Assembly: GCA_021018815.1 (NCBI GenBank)
Contig: JAITYX010000026.1
Span: 62,001-126,000 of the forward strand
From: Talinum fruticosum
Lineage: Eukaryota; Streptophyta; Magnoliopsida; Caryophyllales; Talinaceae
Reading direction: 5' to 3'
DNA length: 64,000 nucleotides
Below the pieces are notes generated by a model. That model ran no database searches, had not been told where the DNA came from, and saw nothing but the letters and a program-made list of their open reading frames with translations. The position numbers and the translations under genes are program-made. Shown here in pieces: positions 1 to 10,974 of this stretch (position 1 is its first letter; the number at the start of each line of letters is the position of its first letter).

Positions 1-2100
1 AATTAAACCACTACTTAGACTTATAATAAACAATATAGTAAGGGCAAGTAGGGATCGAATCCACGAGGAAAGATACCGTAAAAAATCAAACTTCCAATCT
101 AATTAAACTAACTATTCTAGTTATTTACCTTATAAAATTCAAACAAACCAACTTAACTACTAAATTTCTAATTTTAATTCTAAGAAAAACTTCTGAGATT
201 ATGCACTATAATTCTAATAATCTAAATTTAACAAAACTATCCTAATTAATTCTGGAAAAATCAAAACAGAAAATCAAATAAAAACTTAAACAGAAAATTA
301 AAACGTAGAATAATTCAGAATTAAATAACTAAAAATAACAAAAAATTATCTAATAATAAAAATAAATATTCCAGACAGAATATAAAGCTTGGAATAACCC
401 ACGAATGTTTTTTTTATAAATTTTCAGAAAAGAAAACTAAAGCAGAAATTAAATAAATTCTAAAACAGAAAATTAAATAAATAAGATTCTGCACTAAAAT
501 AATTACGAAAATAAATACTAAAATTACCCAGAATAATAATACTAATTTTCTAAACCTAACCAGACCCTAAAAATATAAAAACAAAATTTAAAATCTAATT
601 TACGAATTTATTTTATTAAAAACCTGCAGTAATTAAATTCAAGAATTAAATCTGAAAAAATATCAAATTAATTCCAAAAATTCTAAAATTTAATCACAGC
701 AAACTAGGACTCTATCTAAACCCTAAAAGAAAATAAAACAAGAAAAATAACAAAAGAAACTATTTTTAAACTAATTTCTAACAAACTGACTCAAAAATAA
801 TAAAAACTGACAGAAAATTAATTCTGAAAATTAAAATATGTAAAGACTCAAAATTAAATTAAAATAAAATTACTAAAACTAACCTAAAATACTGATCTTT
901 AGGGGGTAACGAAATTAATAATAAAAGACTATATATTTATAAATAAAAATTGACAAACTAAAGAAAATAACTAAAAAGCAAACAAATAATTATCAAAGAT
1001 AGCAAATTTATAAAAACACTTAGTATAATCTATATCCACCATGCAAATTATTATTTATCATTAACACACAAATTGATCTACCCATGAGCTAAACTGTAGA
1101 AGACAACCACTAGCGGATCTTCCCGTTTTTCCTTAGTTATTAGTTTACTTAGGCCTAGCCCTAATATAAACCCTACTAATATTGATAACCCTAGCACTAG
1201 CACTAGAATTTAATCAAATTAGAGCATTAAGTATTAGAAAAACATCATCTAGCACCTAATAACCAATCTACTAGCAAATTGATTTAAGAAGGATCTATGA
1301 TAATTTCCTAATTAAAAGAGATGGGTATGAGCCATCCATGATTAACTAGGGTGATACTTATGTCTAAAAGATCAAGCAATTACGTACTTAAACCCTCTAA
1401 ACTATCACATGAATTTATATAAAACTAAATAGCGTGCACTCTAATTAATTAGACATAAATTCATAAACATTAAACACAAATTATCATAGAATCATGGATC
1501 AAATCAATAAGACAATAAAAATCAAAACTTTGTTTCAAAATAAATAATTTAACATGGCTTCAATGAGATTATACTAAGTGTAAGAAAAACTACTCACACA
1601 TCATGTAATTTAAAACATGTAAACTAAATAAAAATAGCATCTTTAGTATTAACCTATCAATAAAAACTCAATCTTTTCTAATAAAAATTACAAAACTAAA
1701 TTATACTACCGATATTAGTTTCTTTGACCGGGAAGATGAAGAAGATGATGATGGATGGTGGTGTTGATGTGGGCTGGCAGCAGACAGCAGCAGCAAGCAG
1801 GCGGCAGCAAGGTGCAGCTAGGAACAAGCGAGCAACGGCAGCGAGCCAGGAGCAAGCGGACAGACGGCGGCGAGCTGGCGGGTGGTGGTCGGGCAGCAGA
1901 GTGCGAGCGGCAGCAAGCGGTAAGAGGTGGTGATGATGTGTGGGTGCTAGGTCTTCGGTCTCCTCTCCATGATGATAATAAGTAGTATATATAGGGTGAA
2001 AGAGTTAGGGTTTATTTCTCTTTCTTCTCTTCTAAGTTTCCTTTTCTATTCCAATTAGGATTTCCTAAAATATAATATCCTAAAATTAATATTTTATTAC
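1..2100. other. AT-rich non-coding DNA, possible minus-strand LTR
   Basis: I see no supportable coding region. The first 1.7 kb is very AT-rich; a GC-rich, CAG-rich stretch lies at about 1735-1935, and a TATA-like run (tatatatag) at about 1986-1994. Read on the minus strand this is TATA box, GC-rich leader, then a long AT-rich tract, which is the layout of a plant LTR promoter and transcribed region. The start of the window (ggatcgaatccacgagg, about 53-69) resembles sequence found near the 3' end of Athila or TR-GAG type LTRs on the minus strand. No partner LTR or TSD is visible, so this reading is weak. Confidence 0.3.
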
Positions 2101-4097
2101 ATATTATATTTATGGACCGACTTCATATATTTTCTTGGATGCTTGTCGGTAGCTAAAAATCCACTTTTAACGACATTTCTTCTCTTCCCCACTTTATTCG
2201 GTAATTACCTATAAATAGACAAAATAGAATAAATTAGATAAAATAAACTATATAATATAAACTAAATAACTACTAAAAATACATATAAAATACGACTTAA
2301 CATGGATGCATATTCCCTTGATATTCTAATTTCCCGTTCCTCCTCTATATTCCACATTCAAGTCATAGTATTCACCAATTCAGGAGTAACTACACACCAA
2401 GCATTATAATAGTGATTTATCACTTTTCGGACCTCAATTGAACATCTGTCCCCAATACAAATTCTCATTCCCTTTTTCATACTTTAGGCCGTCATATTTA
2501 CAAACCCAAGCTTTCGAAACTCATAGAGTTTCATCATTATATTCAACCATATAATTCTCATTTCTACTTCATGACCCACTCTTCTACAATCAAGGTAATC
2601 TTCCTATTCAATTTAATTACCAAGAATTATCTTCGCTTTCATTTTTAGTAATCTATACTCAGCTCTTCTTGCCAACGAACAAAACCCGCAACAATTTCTT
2701 CTTATCTCGGTCTACCCATTACAATATCACGGTGAGTCTCCATACCTCAATTTAACATTCTAATCCCATTAATACCAACCCAAACCTTCAAATTCATCAG
2801 GCACGTAATAATTTGACATCAAATACTTAAACCCACACATCTGCAATTTAGCTTATTCTTCCCGTTTCAACTTTAACTATGTAACCCAAGTAAATCCTCT
2901 CATGTCCCAATTCAGCCTTAACAATTCCCTAAATTCATTCTAAGTTCTTAATTCAATCTGAAACAACTACTAAACTCGTTCTGCAATACAAATGCTCAAA
3001 ATTCACAACAAATTCAATATCACAAGCAAACATCCAATATTCACAATAAATCCATTTGGGTTTCGAAATTACTAATAGTTTAGAGCATGAGACTAGCCAC
3101 CTCGAATTCTAGGGTTTGGAATTGATTGAATTGCTTGTTGTCCGTGTTCTGCGTTTGGTTGTGTTGGGTTCCGTGGAACTCCCTCGCTTCTAGTTCGGCG
3201 TTTCGGTTCCCATTGCCCTCGTTTGCTCGCCCTTTGGTCCTCCTCCTTGCCGCCGTTCCTTTTCCGGTTTCGGCATCCCGAACTCTCGTTCGTCTGTCTC
3301 TTTTCAGGCCTCTCCTCTGCCCTCGCTATGCCCCAGTCTCTCGCTTTCTTCCTCGCTCGCCGCTGCTTGTGTCATCGGCCGTCGTTTTACGGGTCTGCGG
3401 CGATCATCGGCCCCCTCCCGGGTCTCCTGCACCGCTCGCCTCTTCTCTCTCTCTTTTTCCCCACTCGGTGCTCCCTCTTTCCCCTTCCCTTGCTTTGCTT
3501 CTTTTCCTTCGCCTTCGTTCGCCGCCTGCCCACGTTCGTCGCTTAGCTCGCCGGCCTCGGCCTTTGCTCCGGTTCCGCGCGCCCTCTCTTGCTTTGTTCT
3601 TCCTCTCTTTCTCTCTGTGTTCTCCTTCCCGTGTTTCCCTTTATTTTCCTCTGCTTGGCCTTTGGGCCTTCTTCTTTGCTTCCCTCTTTCTCCACCGAAT
3701 GGATGGCTTGGTGCCTCACTATTATTGGACCCCCAACTTTAGTTTCTATCTAATTTCTCTACTAAAGCCATCTCCACTTAAACCAAAACCCACCTCCTTA
3801 TTTCCTTTTTCCCCTTCTTGGTAAGTAAAATAGGGTTGGTTCAATTAATAGTTACCGGGCCCATTCTACCAAGTCCAACTCGACTTGTTATTTAGCTAGT
3901 CTAAGCGGAGAATTTAGAGGAAAGAATTAATACGCTTTACTAATTATAGTTACGTGATAATAATAATTCGCTCAATTAGTTTTACGAATATCTAATCATG
4001 TATATATCTTGGTCATTCGAGCTACTCTATTTAATCAAGGCTAAATAATTAACTTCAGCTTGTAGACTACCTAACCCAAAATTACGGGTCTTACATG
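2101..4097 (+). repeat. Probable LTR end inserted into copia copy A
   Basis: The segment is non-coding by inspection. A pyrimidine-rich, GC-rich block at about 3120-3830 is open in one frame for 232 codons, but its product is a Ser/Leu/Pro/Phe-rich string with no recognisable motif, so I treat it as untranslated leader sequence. The last bases before the copia homology begins are tacgggtcttaca, the kind of ending seen on LTRs of several plant Ty3 lineages. Directly after it the sequence becomes copia reverse transcriptase in mid-domain. The simplest reading is that a Ty3-type LTR element inserted in copy A and that this is its right-hand LTR; the left end lies outside the window or is decayed. 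Confidence 0.35.
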
Positions 4098-4975
4098 ATG
4101 AGACAGGAATTCCAAATGAGCATGATGTGAGAGCTCAATTTCTTTCTTGGTCTACAAATTAGACAAAATAAAGATGGCATCTATGTCCATCAATCTAAGT
4201 ATACCAAGGAACTACTAAAGAAGTACAAGCTTCAAGATGTGAAACATGCAACAACACCTATGAGAAGCGAGAATGAAACCGGACTCGGACGAGAAAGGTA
4301 AAGCAGTAGATCGAAACTCTATCGAGTGATGATAGGTTCTCTGTTATATCTCACATCTAGTACCCAAGACATTATGTTTAGTGTATGTCCGTGTGCAAGA
4401 TTTCAAGCTAATCCAAAATAATCACATCTCACTTCGCTGAAAAGAATTTTCAGATATCTTGCGAGGACTCGGAATCTTTGTCTATGCTTTTAAGAGACTC
4501 AGAATTGACCCTCACCTGGATACTCGGATGTTGATCGTGTCTGCTAACAAGGTTGATAGAAAGAGCAAATCAGGAGCACTCTAATTTCGAGGTCAATCTC
4601 TTATATATTGGCACTCAAAGAAGCGTAACTCGGTTGCTTTATCAACTGCTGAAGCCGAGTACATTGCAGCTGGAGCTTGTTGTGCTCGGATTCTATGGAT
4701 CAAGCAACACTTGAAGGATCTTGGACTTTTATTCAAATCTATCCCAATCAAGTGTCATAATCGAGTATAATCAACATCACTAAGATTCCAGTTCAACACT
4801 CAAAAACAAAGCATATTAAGGTCATGTATCATTTTCTAAGAGACCATTCGAGAAAGGTGATATTGAACTTGAATTCATTCCTAAGAAATATCGGTTAGGC
4901 GATATTTTCACTAAGCCACTTAGTGAGGATAAGTTTTGCTTTATTAGGAATGAGCTTGGAATGATTAATGCATGA
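4098..4975 (+). pseudogene. Copia pol fragment: RT end and RNase H (copy A)
   Basis: Homology to the other pol copies in the window starts abruptly at the RT segment QEFQMSMMGELNFFLGLQI and continues through the connection to RNase H. Recognisable pieces are the HQSKYTKELLKKYKLQD block, the RNase H block STAEAEYIAAGACC at about 4640-4690, and the C-terminal NELGMINA followed by a stop at 4973-4975. RNase H would remove RNA from the RNA/DNA hybrid in reverse transcription. The frame is broken in many places, including a TGA where relatives read GGA (near 4128), so no protein is expected. It is followed by the spacer promoter and extra ORF of the same element. Confidence 0.85.
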
Positions 4976-5254
4976 TTATGTGATTTTCTAAGTAAAATTG
5001 CTTGCATGATTATGTGCTATATGTTTTTCTTGTCCTTGATAACAATTGGTTCGAGTTGATCGAGTGAAACCGAGCTAAGAGTTATTATGTGTTTGAGTAT
5101 TCCGAGTCACTTAGAAACCATACTGAGTCGGACTTAGTTTTTGCGCAAAATGAACATCAATCTTCCGAAATCATCTCTAGATAAGTGGAGAATTTCATAA
5201 ATTTCTTTGAAAATTTTCTCTCTCTCTCTCTCTACCATGTGCATCGATCAAAGA

Positions 5255-5383
5255 ACTAGCCATTGAAAGATAGTCACTGGAATTCTAACCATTGGAGAAC
5301 ATAAACGTCACACCTGTTAGAGGCGACCGTTGGAGGTTCACATCAAATTGAATATTAAAGGACACTCCTTTTCGCTATAAATA
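5255..5383 (+). promoter_or_regulatory. Internal (spacer) promoter of copy A
   Basis: A TATA box (ctataaata, 5375-5383) lies in the spacer between pol and the extra ORF, 168 bp before its ATG. Upstream are three positions that in copy D read CCGTTG. Here the first two read CCATTG (about 5259 and 5290), a G-to-A change at CpG, while the third is intact in gcgaccgttggagg (about 5323-5336). Copies B and D have the TATA at the same distance from the ATG. A promoter role is inferred from the conserved box and spacing. Confidence 0.55.
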
Positions 5384-5542
5384 ACATCCCTTTACCTTCA
5401 TTTCGCAACATTACTCTATGCCCACTTACTCTCTAAGCTTACTCGCTCTCGCTCTCAAAATTCTCGGTCCTCACTCTCTCATTTTCTCTCTCTCTCTTTC
5501 GAGTTCACTCTCTCTCTCTCTCTCTCTCTCAAATCTTCAGCC

Positions 5543-7110
5543 ATGCCTAAAAGAGGTTTAGCCCAAGACTTTATAGGGTTTGCAACTAAGAAACCCCGCA
5601 CCAAACCACCTCAAGAGGGTACCTCTAACCCCTCTAAGGTTTTCATCACCTAACACCTAACGTTGGATGACAAATTTTTCCCAACCACATTGTTTTCGTG
5701 GTTGCCACACATCAAACCACTTGAGTCTACAATTTTTTGTGCTTCAATGAGTTCATATACCTTGAACTCGTTGCCGAAGTTCTACTCTAACTTGTCTTAC
5801 TCTAAGGGAGTCATTACCTCATGAGTTTAAGACACGCTTGTTTGTATCAACCTCTCCCTCCTTCACTAACTTTTCAAAGTCTCCTATCTCTTTCTAAACT
5901 GCAATCCCATCCCATTCAATGAGATTACTAATGAGTTATTCGAGAAATATGCCAAAGAGGTCCCCGAGTCACGCAAAAACTTCTCTATGACTCGGATGAG
6001 GACGGAGGCCGGATTGCTTTGTTTTCTTTTGATGAGAACCTTCTTCTCTCATCACTCGAGTAAAGAGAATCCCAATTCCAAGATTCTCAAAGCTATTTTT
6101 GATATTTTAGAGGGCTACGATGTAGACCTCTTCCCAGCCATCCTCGAGGAAATGGCTTCTGCGCTAGCTCAATCTATAAAGTCCTCTCCTTTTCCCTTCG
6201 GAGCCCTTCTAACTACTGTCTTTAAACAGTTTAGGTTCCCCTCCCCTCGGACCCAAATACGAGTGTCCGAGGCTGCCATAGTGGTAGGCGGGAAGGAGCT
6301 TCGGGCTACGGATATATGGAAATCAAGCCTCGGTGTCCGGGTCCATGGGTCCGAGTTAAAGCCCCCTCACCTCCTTCTACTCGGACTCGGACTCCCTATC
6401 TCTCCCTTCTCCACCAGGTGGTGCATCCACCGAGAACCACCTTCCGCGAAACTACTCGCTTTGTCTACGCTTTGGTAGACAAAATCTCCCAGTGATCGAA
6501 GAACTTCGAGGCACTCTCCGTTCTCGAAAACGTCCTTTAGAGTCCGGTCATCAACCGAAGACGACTCGATCTCGGATCCGGGAGCACCGGGATCTCGCTC
6601 ATCGAGATAAAGGGACTTATCAAGGAGCAGTATGAGCAACTTCAACTCCTCCAAGATCACAAATCTAAGGCCGCTCAAGACCCAAAAGCTCGAGACACTT
6701 CTCGGGAGTCCTCGAGCCTAGCTAAGTCCCCCTCGGCTAAGGTCGAAGAAGAAGAAGCTGCGGCTGAAGCAGCTCAGCCTAAGGAGAAGGAGGAAGAGAA
6801 GGAAGAGAAGAATGAGGAAGAAGAAAAGGAGAAGGAGGAAGCAACTCAGCAAGAGGGACAAGGTGTTATAGTCCCTGTACGGAGGTCGATCGGCTCGGAC
6901 AACAATCCGAGTGGGTCGGAAGACCTTGCGGACACCGGTCGGTCCACGAGTGGTCAAGTCGGAAGAAGCACCTCCCTCTGCTGTTTTCCATGAGGATGAG
7001 CCGGAGGATGACTTGGGTATGGGTCGGTCTACCAAAACGGACCCACTACCTCACATCCCCTGTGCTTGCTCGCTCCTCCACTTCAGCACCACCAAGCACT
7101 CCCGTCTTAG
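5543..7110 (+). pseudogene. Extra ORF after pol, MPKRG family (copy A, broken)
   Basis: The reading frame starts ATG CCT AAA AGA GG and is alignable to the equivalent ORFs of copies B, C and D. The N-terminus holds KR, 11 residues, then KKPR, which fits a bipartite nuclear localisation signal. A central region (LTLDDKFFPTT, then tryptophan and FIYPELVAEFYSNL-like sequence in relatives) resembles, as I recall it, the putative plant transposon protein domain. The C-terminal third is Glu/Lys/Ala-rich and probably coiled coil (about 6610-6860). It ends PPLQHHQALPS then TAG; C and D also end in a Pro-rich stretch finishing PPS. There is no signal peptide or hydrophobic anchor. Breaks include TAA for CAA near 5653 and several frameshifts. 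In related elements an ORF in this place is often called envelope-like; I see nothing that supports a membrane protein. Confidence 0.7.
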
Positions 7111-7554
7111 TTTCTTTTCTTTATTTTTTGATTTTTTTCTTTTTTTTTCCTTTTGTCCAACATCAAGTGTATCTTTTTGATGTTTTTCTTCCCTGCTTTT
7201 GATGAAATACAAGGGGGAGAAAGATAGGAAAATTGATGTTATTATGTTTAGGAGGAGTTCACCCGCTTTTTGTTTTTCTTTATGTATATTTGAATGAATT
7301 TCCTTTCTTTGAGTAGAATCATTTTTGAGTTATCTCCTTCGAGTTCGATTTCTCATTCTATTTCTTTTCTACTTTGATATATATGTTCATTCTTTTTGCT
7401 AAGTGTTATTCACAAGCAATGCATTCTTTGAGTATGAAATATTTCACTCACTACTTCTTATTCGATATGTTCTATTTAGTAAGAATGAAAACTCATGTTT
7501 TACACTAACAAGTTTCTATCCGAATGTGGAATGCCTTTCATCTAAGGGGGAGAT

Positions 7555-8999
7555 TGAAGACTCGGACTCTAGATCTTAACCATTCTAAGTACTACATGAA
7601 GACTTAGGTACAAACCTCATCCCTTATAAGTTTTGATGACAAGTCATTCCGATTGTTATAGAAATTCCTGTATAAGTTTTCATTCGTGTTTGATCGACTC
7701 GGAAAACACATTCTTGTATATCTTCCGCATTGATGTTTCGACTCAATCACACAACACTCAGACTATCGTATGTTTAAATAATTTCTCTAACACTCGTTAT
7801 TCCGAGTTCGATCGAATATTTCAAAGCAAAGTGAATTGCAATGTTAATTCCTCTTTCTAAGTTAGTTTGTTTGTTTGAGAATTATTTGTCCAGATCAAGT
7901 CTTCATACTTTGATAATTCTACTCTTTTAACTTGATCTTTCTTAGGATTGACTCAGAATATTCCACGTTTTTAGGCCAAAGATAATTATGCACTTAATTA
8001 TCCTAATTAAATTATTATTTGTGCCTAATTTTGCACCAAAGTATTTTATACTTTGAGAACCAAAGTGGTTTACTTTTGTAGGTTATCCAAACAAGGCTAT
8101 CTCATTTTTCATTTACAACGAGTAACGGGCTTCAAGCTATCAATCACTAGCGGACAAGTTTTATCTATTTCCGAACAAGGCTCGGACACCGTGTCGGGAT
8201 TGTGCTGTTTCCAAAGCTGGAAAACTCAAACACTTAGCTCAATGGTGGTTTCCACCTTGCTTTTGATATATCACCGGTTCATTGGAGCACCTTTAGGAGC
8301 CAAGAGCCATTGCACAATATTCACATCCTGATGGATCTTTTACGAGTGACTCAAAAGAACCATTGCAATGGCCGATAAAGACTTATGTTTAGAACTAAGA
8401 CACAACGGTCACTCTGCTTGGTCATCAATAAATAGAAGCCACTTCACAAGACTTGAAGATTATCGAACCCATTGTTGAAACTTTCTCTCTTAGTACATTA
8501 CTCATTCAATCTTTTTCTTACAACTCCAAGTCCGTACTTAATATTTTTCGAGTTGTAAATTCTTGTAATTCAATTACACACTTCTCTTACTTTACGAGTA
8601 AGGTCCCTTGACTGAGCTGTAAGGTTTAACTTAGCTCGGTTGTCCCTAGCTGTAAAGGTTATCTCGGTTAGGAAGTACTAGATCGAGATAAGGGAACTTC
8701 GAATCTAGGAAACATTGTAAGGAATTGTCTAATGGAGCAATTCTGGTAGAGTAAGTCCGTTGTATTTTGAGGATTCAAAATAGTAGATTTGACGTGGTGC
8801 TTGGATTAGCACTGTCCGTGGTTTTCTGCCCCAGGAGAGTTTCCACGTAATTCGAGTGTATACCTTTCCGAGTCCAATCTAGACTCAAAATCAACTGTTT
8901 ATCAACTTCCAAGCATAAAAGATTCTAAGTTTGTTAATATTTCCTCATCACCCTATTCACCCCCTCTACGGTGACTTAGACTCTCTAGGAGCAAACCTT
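7555..8999 (+). repeat. 3' LTR of copia copy A
   Basis: It starts TGAAGACTCGGAC after the polypurine tract aagggggagat and runs to gcaaacctt, where the other copies end gcaaaccttca. The LTR TATA region is at about 8430-8445 (atcaataaatagaagcc, weaker than in other copies). The conserved end hairpin (cacccta / tacggtga) is present, with a G-to-C change that weakens the stem. The length of about 1445 bp matches the other LTRs less the lost terminus. Confidence 0.85.
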
Positions 9000-10500
9000 A
9001 AGTCCTGTCCCAGTTCTATGAACCTAGGGCGCATAATCCTCGAGCTCGTCTTCCTCGAAGACACCAGCTGGCTGTGCTCTTGGGACAACGTCTTTGGACT
9101 CGACCAACTTTGCCAGCCTCTTCTAACCCACTCGGAGCATAATCTGAGGAGATCAGCCTCGGTTCTAGTTCTTTTGCACGTTAGCCCTCGGGTTGAGCAG
9201 CCTCTTCTTTTTCTTTGTACTCTTCTTCCTTCTTCTCGGGTTCTCCTTCCTTAGCTTGAGCTTCTTCCTCGGTTGTTTCCTCAATCGCCTCTTCTACCTC
9301 AACCGAGGTAGACTTAGCTGAGCTGGAGGACTCCTCGGAAGTATCCATAGTTTCTCGATCCTCAATAGTTTTTGATCTTCGTTCTTGGAAAAGTTGGAGT
9401 TGCTTGCACAGTTGCTTGATGATGTCCTTGAGCTTGATCATCGGATCTTGGTTCTCCCGAATCCGAGACTACGCGGTCTTCCGGTTAATAACCGGGGTTT
9501 GAAAGACATACTTAAGAGATCGGAGAGTGCTATGAAATTCTTCAAACATAGAAGCGATTTTGTTTACCAACTCAGCGAATATAGCGAGCAAACGGAGGAG
9601 GAGATGGTAGAGAAGTAGAGGGACAAATAGAAAGGGGTGGAAGTGTTGGTGTAGTCCGAGTCCGAGTTGGTGGAGGAGAAGAAGGTCGCAACTCGGACCC
9701 AGGAACCCGGGCACCAGGTTTGACTTCATGGTACCCGTATCGCAAAAGTTATTTTTCGCCAATGATAATGGCGACCTCGGATACAACTTTTGGTTCCGAG
9801 GTAAGGGGACTTTGAACTGTTTGAAGATAACAATCAAAAGGGCTTCGAAAGGAAATGAAGCGGATTTCTTTGAGTAAGCTGGCATAAAAGCCATCTACTC
9901 ACCGATAGAAGGGAAGAAGTCTACGTCATAGCTGTCTAAGATATCGAACAACACTTTGAGAATCTTGGAGTTAGGATTCTCTTTACTTGGAATGATGAGT
10001 GAAAAAGGTCCTCATCAAGACAAAACAAAGCAATCTTGCCTCGGTCTTCATCCGAGTCACCGAGAAATTCTTTCATGACTCAGGAATTTCCTTGGCATAC
10101 TTCTCGAAGAATTCATCAGCAATCTTCATAAAAGGTATGGGATTGGAACCGAGAAAAGAGAAGAGACTTTGAAAAGTCTATGAAGAAGAGAGAGGTTAAT
10201 ATGAATAACCTTCTATTGAACCCTTAAGGTAATGATTCCCTTAGAGTAGGACATGTATGAATAGAACTCGGCAACGAGTTTTGGGTAAATGAATTCACTA
10301 AAGCACAAATAATTGTAAACCCTAGTGTTTTTTATGTGCTGTAACCACGAGAAAGAAGTGGTTAGGAAGAATTTATCATCCAATGTGAGGCGTTCGGTTA
10401 CAATGATTTTTGAAGGATTGGAGTTTCCTTCTTGAGCATTTTTTGTTCGAGGCTTTTTGGTAACGGACCCCAATTCTTGTCCCGATCCTCGCTTAGGCAT
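9000..10500 (-). pseudogene. Extra ORF after pol, MPKRG family (copy B, 3'-truncated)
   Basis: The ATG is at 10500-10498 on the minus strand, giving MPKRGSGQELGSVTKKPRTK: KR, ten residues, KKPR, again a bipartite NLS pattern. The next region carries VTERLTLDDKFFLTTSFSW and FIYPKLVAEFYSYMSYSKG, as in A and D. A long acidic stretch at 9441-9181 (SSSAKSTSVEVEEAIEE followed by many Glu/Lys) is the coiled-coil-like region. Sequence matching the late EDELED segment of A is still present at about 9060, and homology stops near 9000, short of the PPS end. Frameshifts divide it into at least three frames. The start is fixed by conservation with three other copies and by the TATA box 164 bp upstream. 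Confidence 0.7.
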
Positions 10501-10655
10501 GGTGATTGACGATAAACACAGAGAATAAGAAAAGAGAGAGAGAGAGTAGATAAAGCTTCGAATTGATAGAGAAAGAATATGAGTGGGCAGAGATGTTGAG
10601 AGTAGAGAGCAAGTAAGCAAGTGAACAAACTAAAGAAAAGAAGGTAAAGGGGTGC

Positions 10656-10780
10656 TATTTATAGCGAAAATAAATTACATTCAAGATTCTTTCTCACCCG
10701 AATACGAAGCAATACTCTCGGACCGGTGTGACGTTCGCACCGCAATGGCTAGTATTCTAGCCGCTTTCTTCTAACGGCTA
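10656..10780 (-). promoter_or_regulatory. Internal (spacer) promoter of copy B
   Basis: On the minus strand a TATA box (ctataaata, complement at 10656-10664) lies 164 bp before the ORF start. About 105 bp further upstream, 10770-10780 reads TCTAACGGCTA on the plus strand, a perfect match to the MSA consensus YCYAACGGYYA bound by three-repeat MYB (MYB3R) factors. A second, decayed site (ctagccgct) is at about 10757. The arrangement matches copy D. Promoter activity is inferred. Confidence 0.55.
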
Positions 10781-10974
10781 GTTTTTCCTAATTGAAACGC
10801 GTGGCGAGAGAGAGAGAGAGAAAAAAAGAGTTTTTCAAAAAGATTTCTGAAATCCTCCATTTATCTAGATATGATCTAAGAAGTTTGATGTCCATTTTAC
10901 TCAAAAAAAGTGGGTCTAACTCAGTATAATTTCTAAGCGACTAAGAACACTCATAGAACTAATAACTCACAGCT

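Larger units (their letters stand above)
4098..8999 (+). mobile_element. Copia copy A (3' half), SIRE-like
   Basis: This is the right half of a Ty1/copia element: end of pol (RT tail plus RNase H), spacer with its own TATA box, the MPKRG-type extra ORF, polypurine tract (ctaagggggagat) and 3' LTR. The left half is outside the window, cut off by the element ending at 4097. The right LTR stops at gcaaacctt without the final CA and runs directly into minus-strand copy B, so the A/B junction is a rearrangement and not a simple insertion. Assignment to the SIRE/Maximus lineage rests on the extra ORF after pol, the long LTR and the LTR ending CACCCTATTCACCCCCTC; the lineage is inferred, not computed. 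Confidence 0.85.

Noticed and set aside
1724..1985. Overlapping short open frames in the GC-rich CAG block
   Set aside because: Composition bias alone keeps several frames open; no homology or motif is visible.
3126..3824. 232-codon open frame on the plus strand
   Set aside because: Its product is a low-complexity Ser/Leu/Pro/Phe string from a pyrimidine-rich tract with no motif; it lies in LTR-like DNA.
5460..5530. Long CT dinucleotide tract as a microsatellite of interest
   Set aside because: A CT-rich leader occurs at the same place in every copy of the element; it is part of the 5' leader of the accessory ORF.
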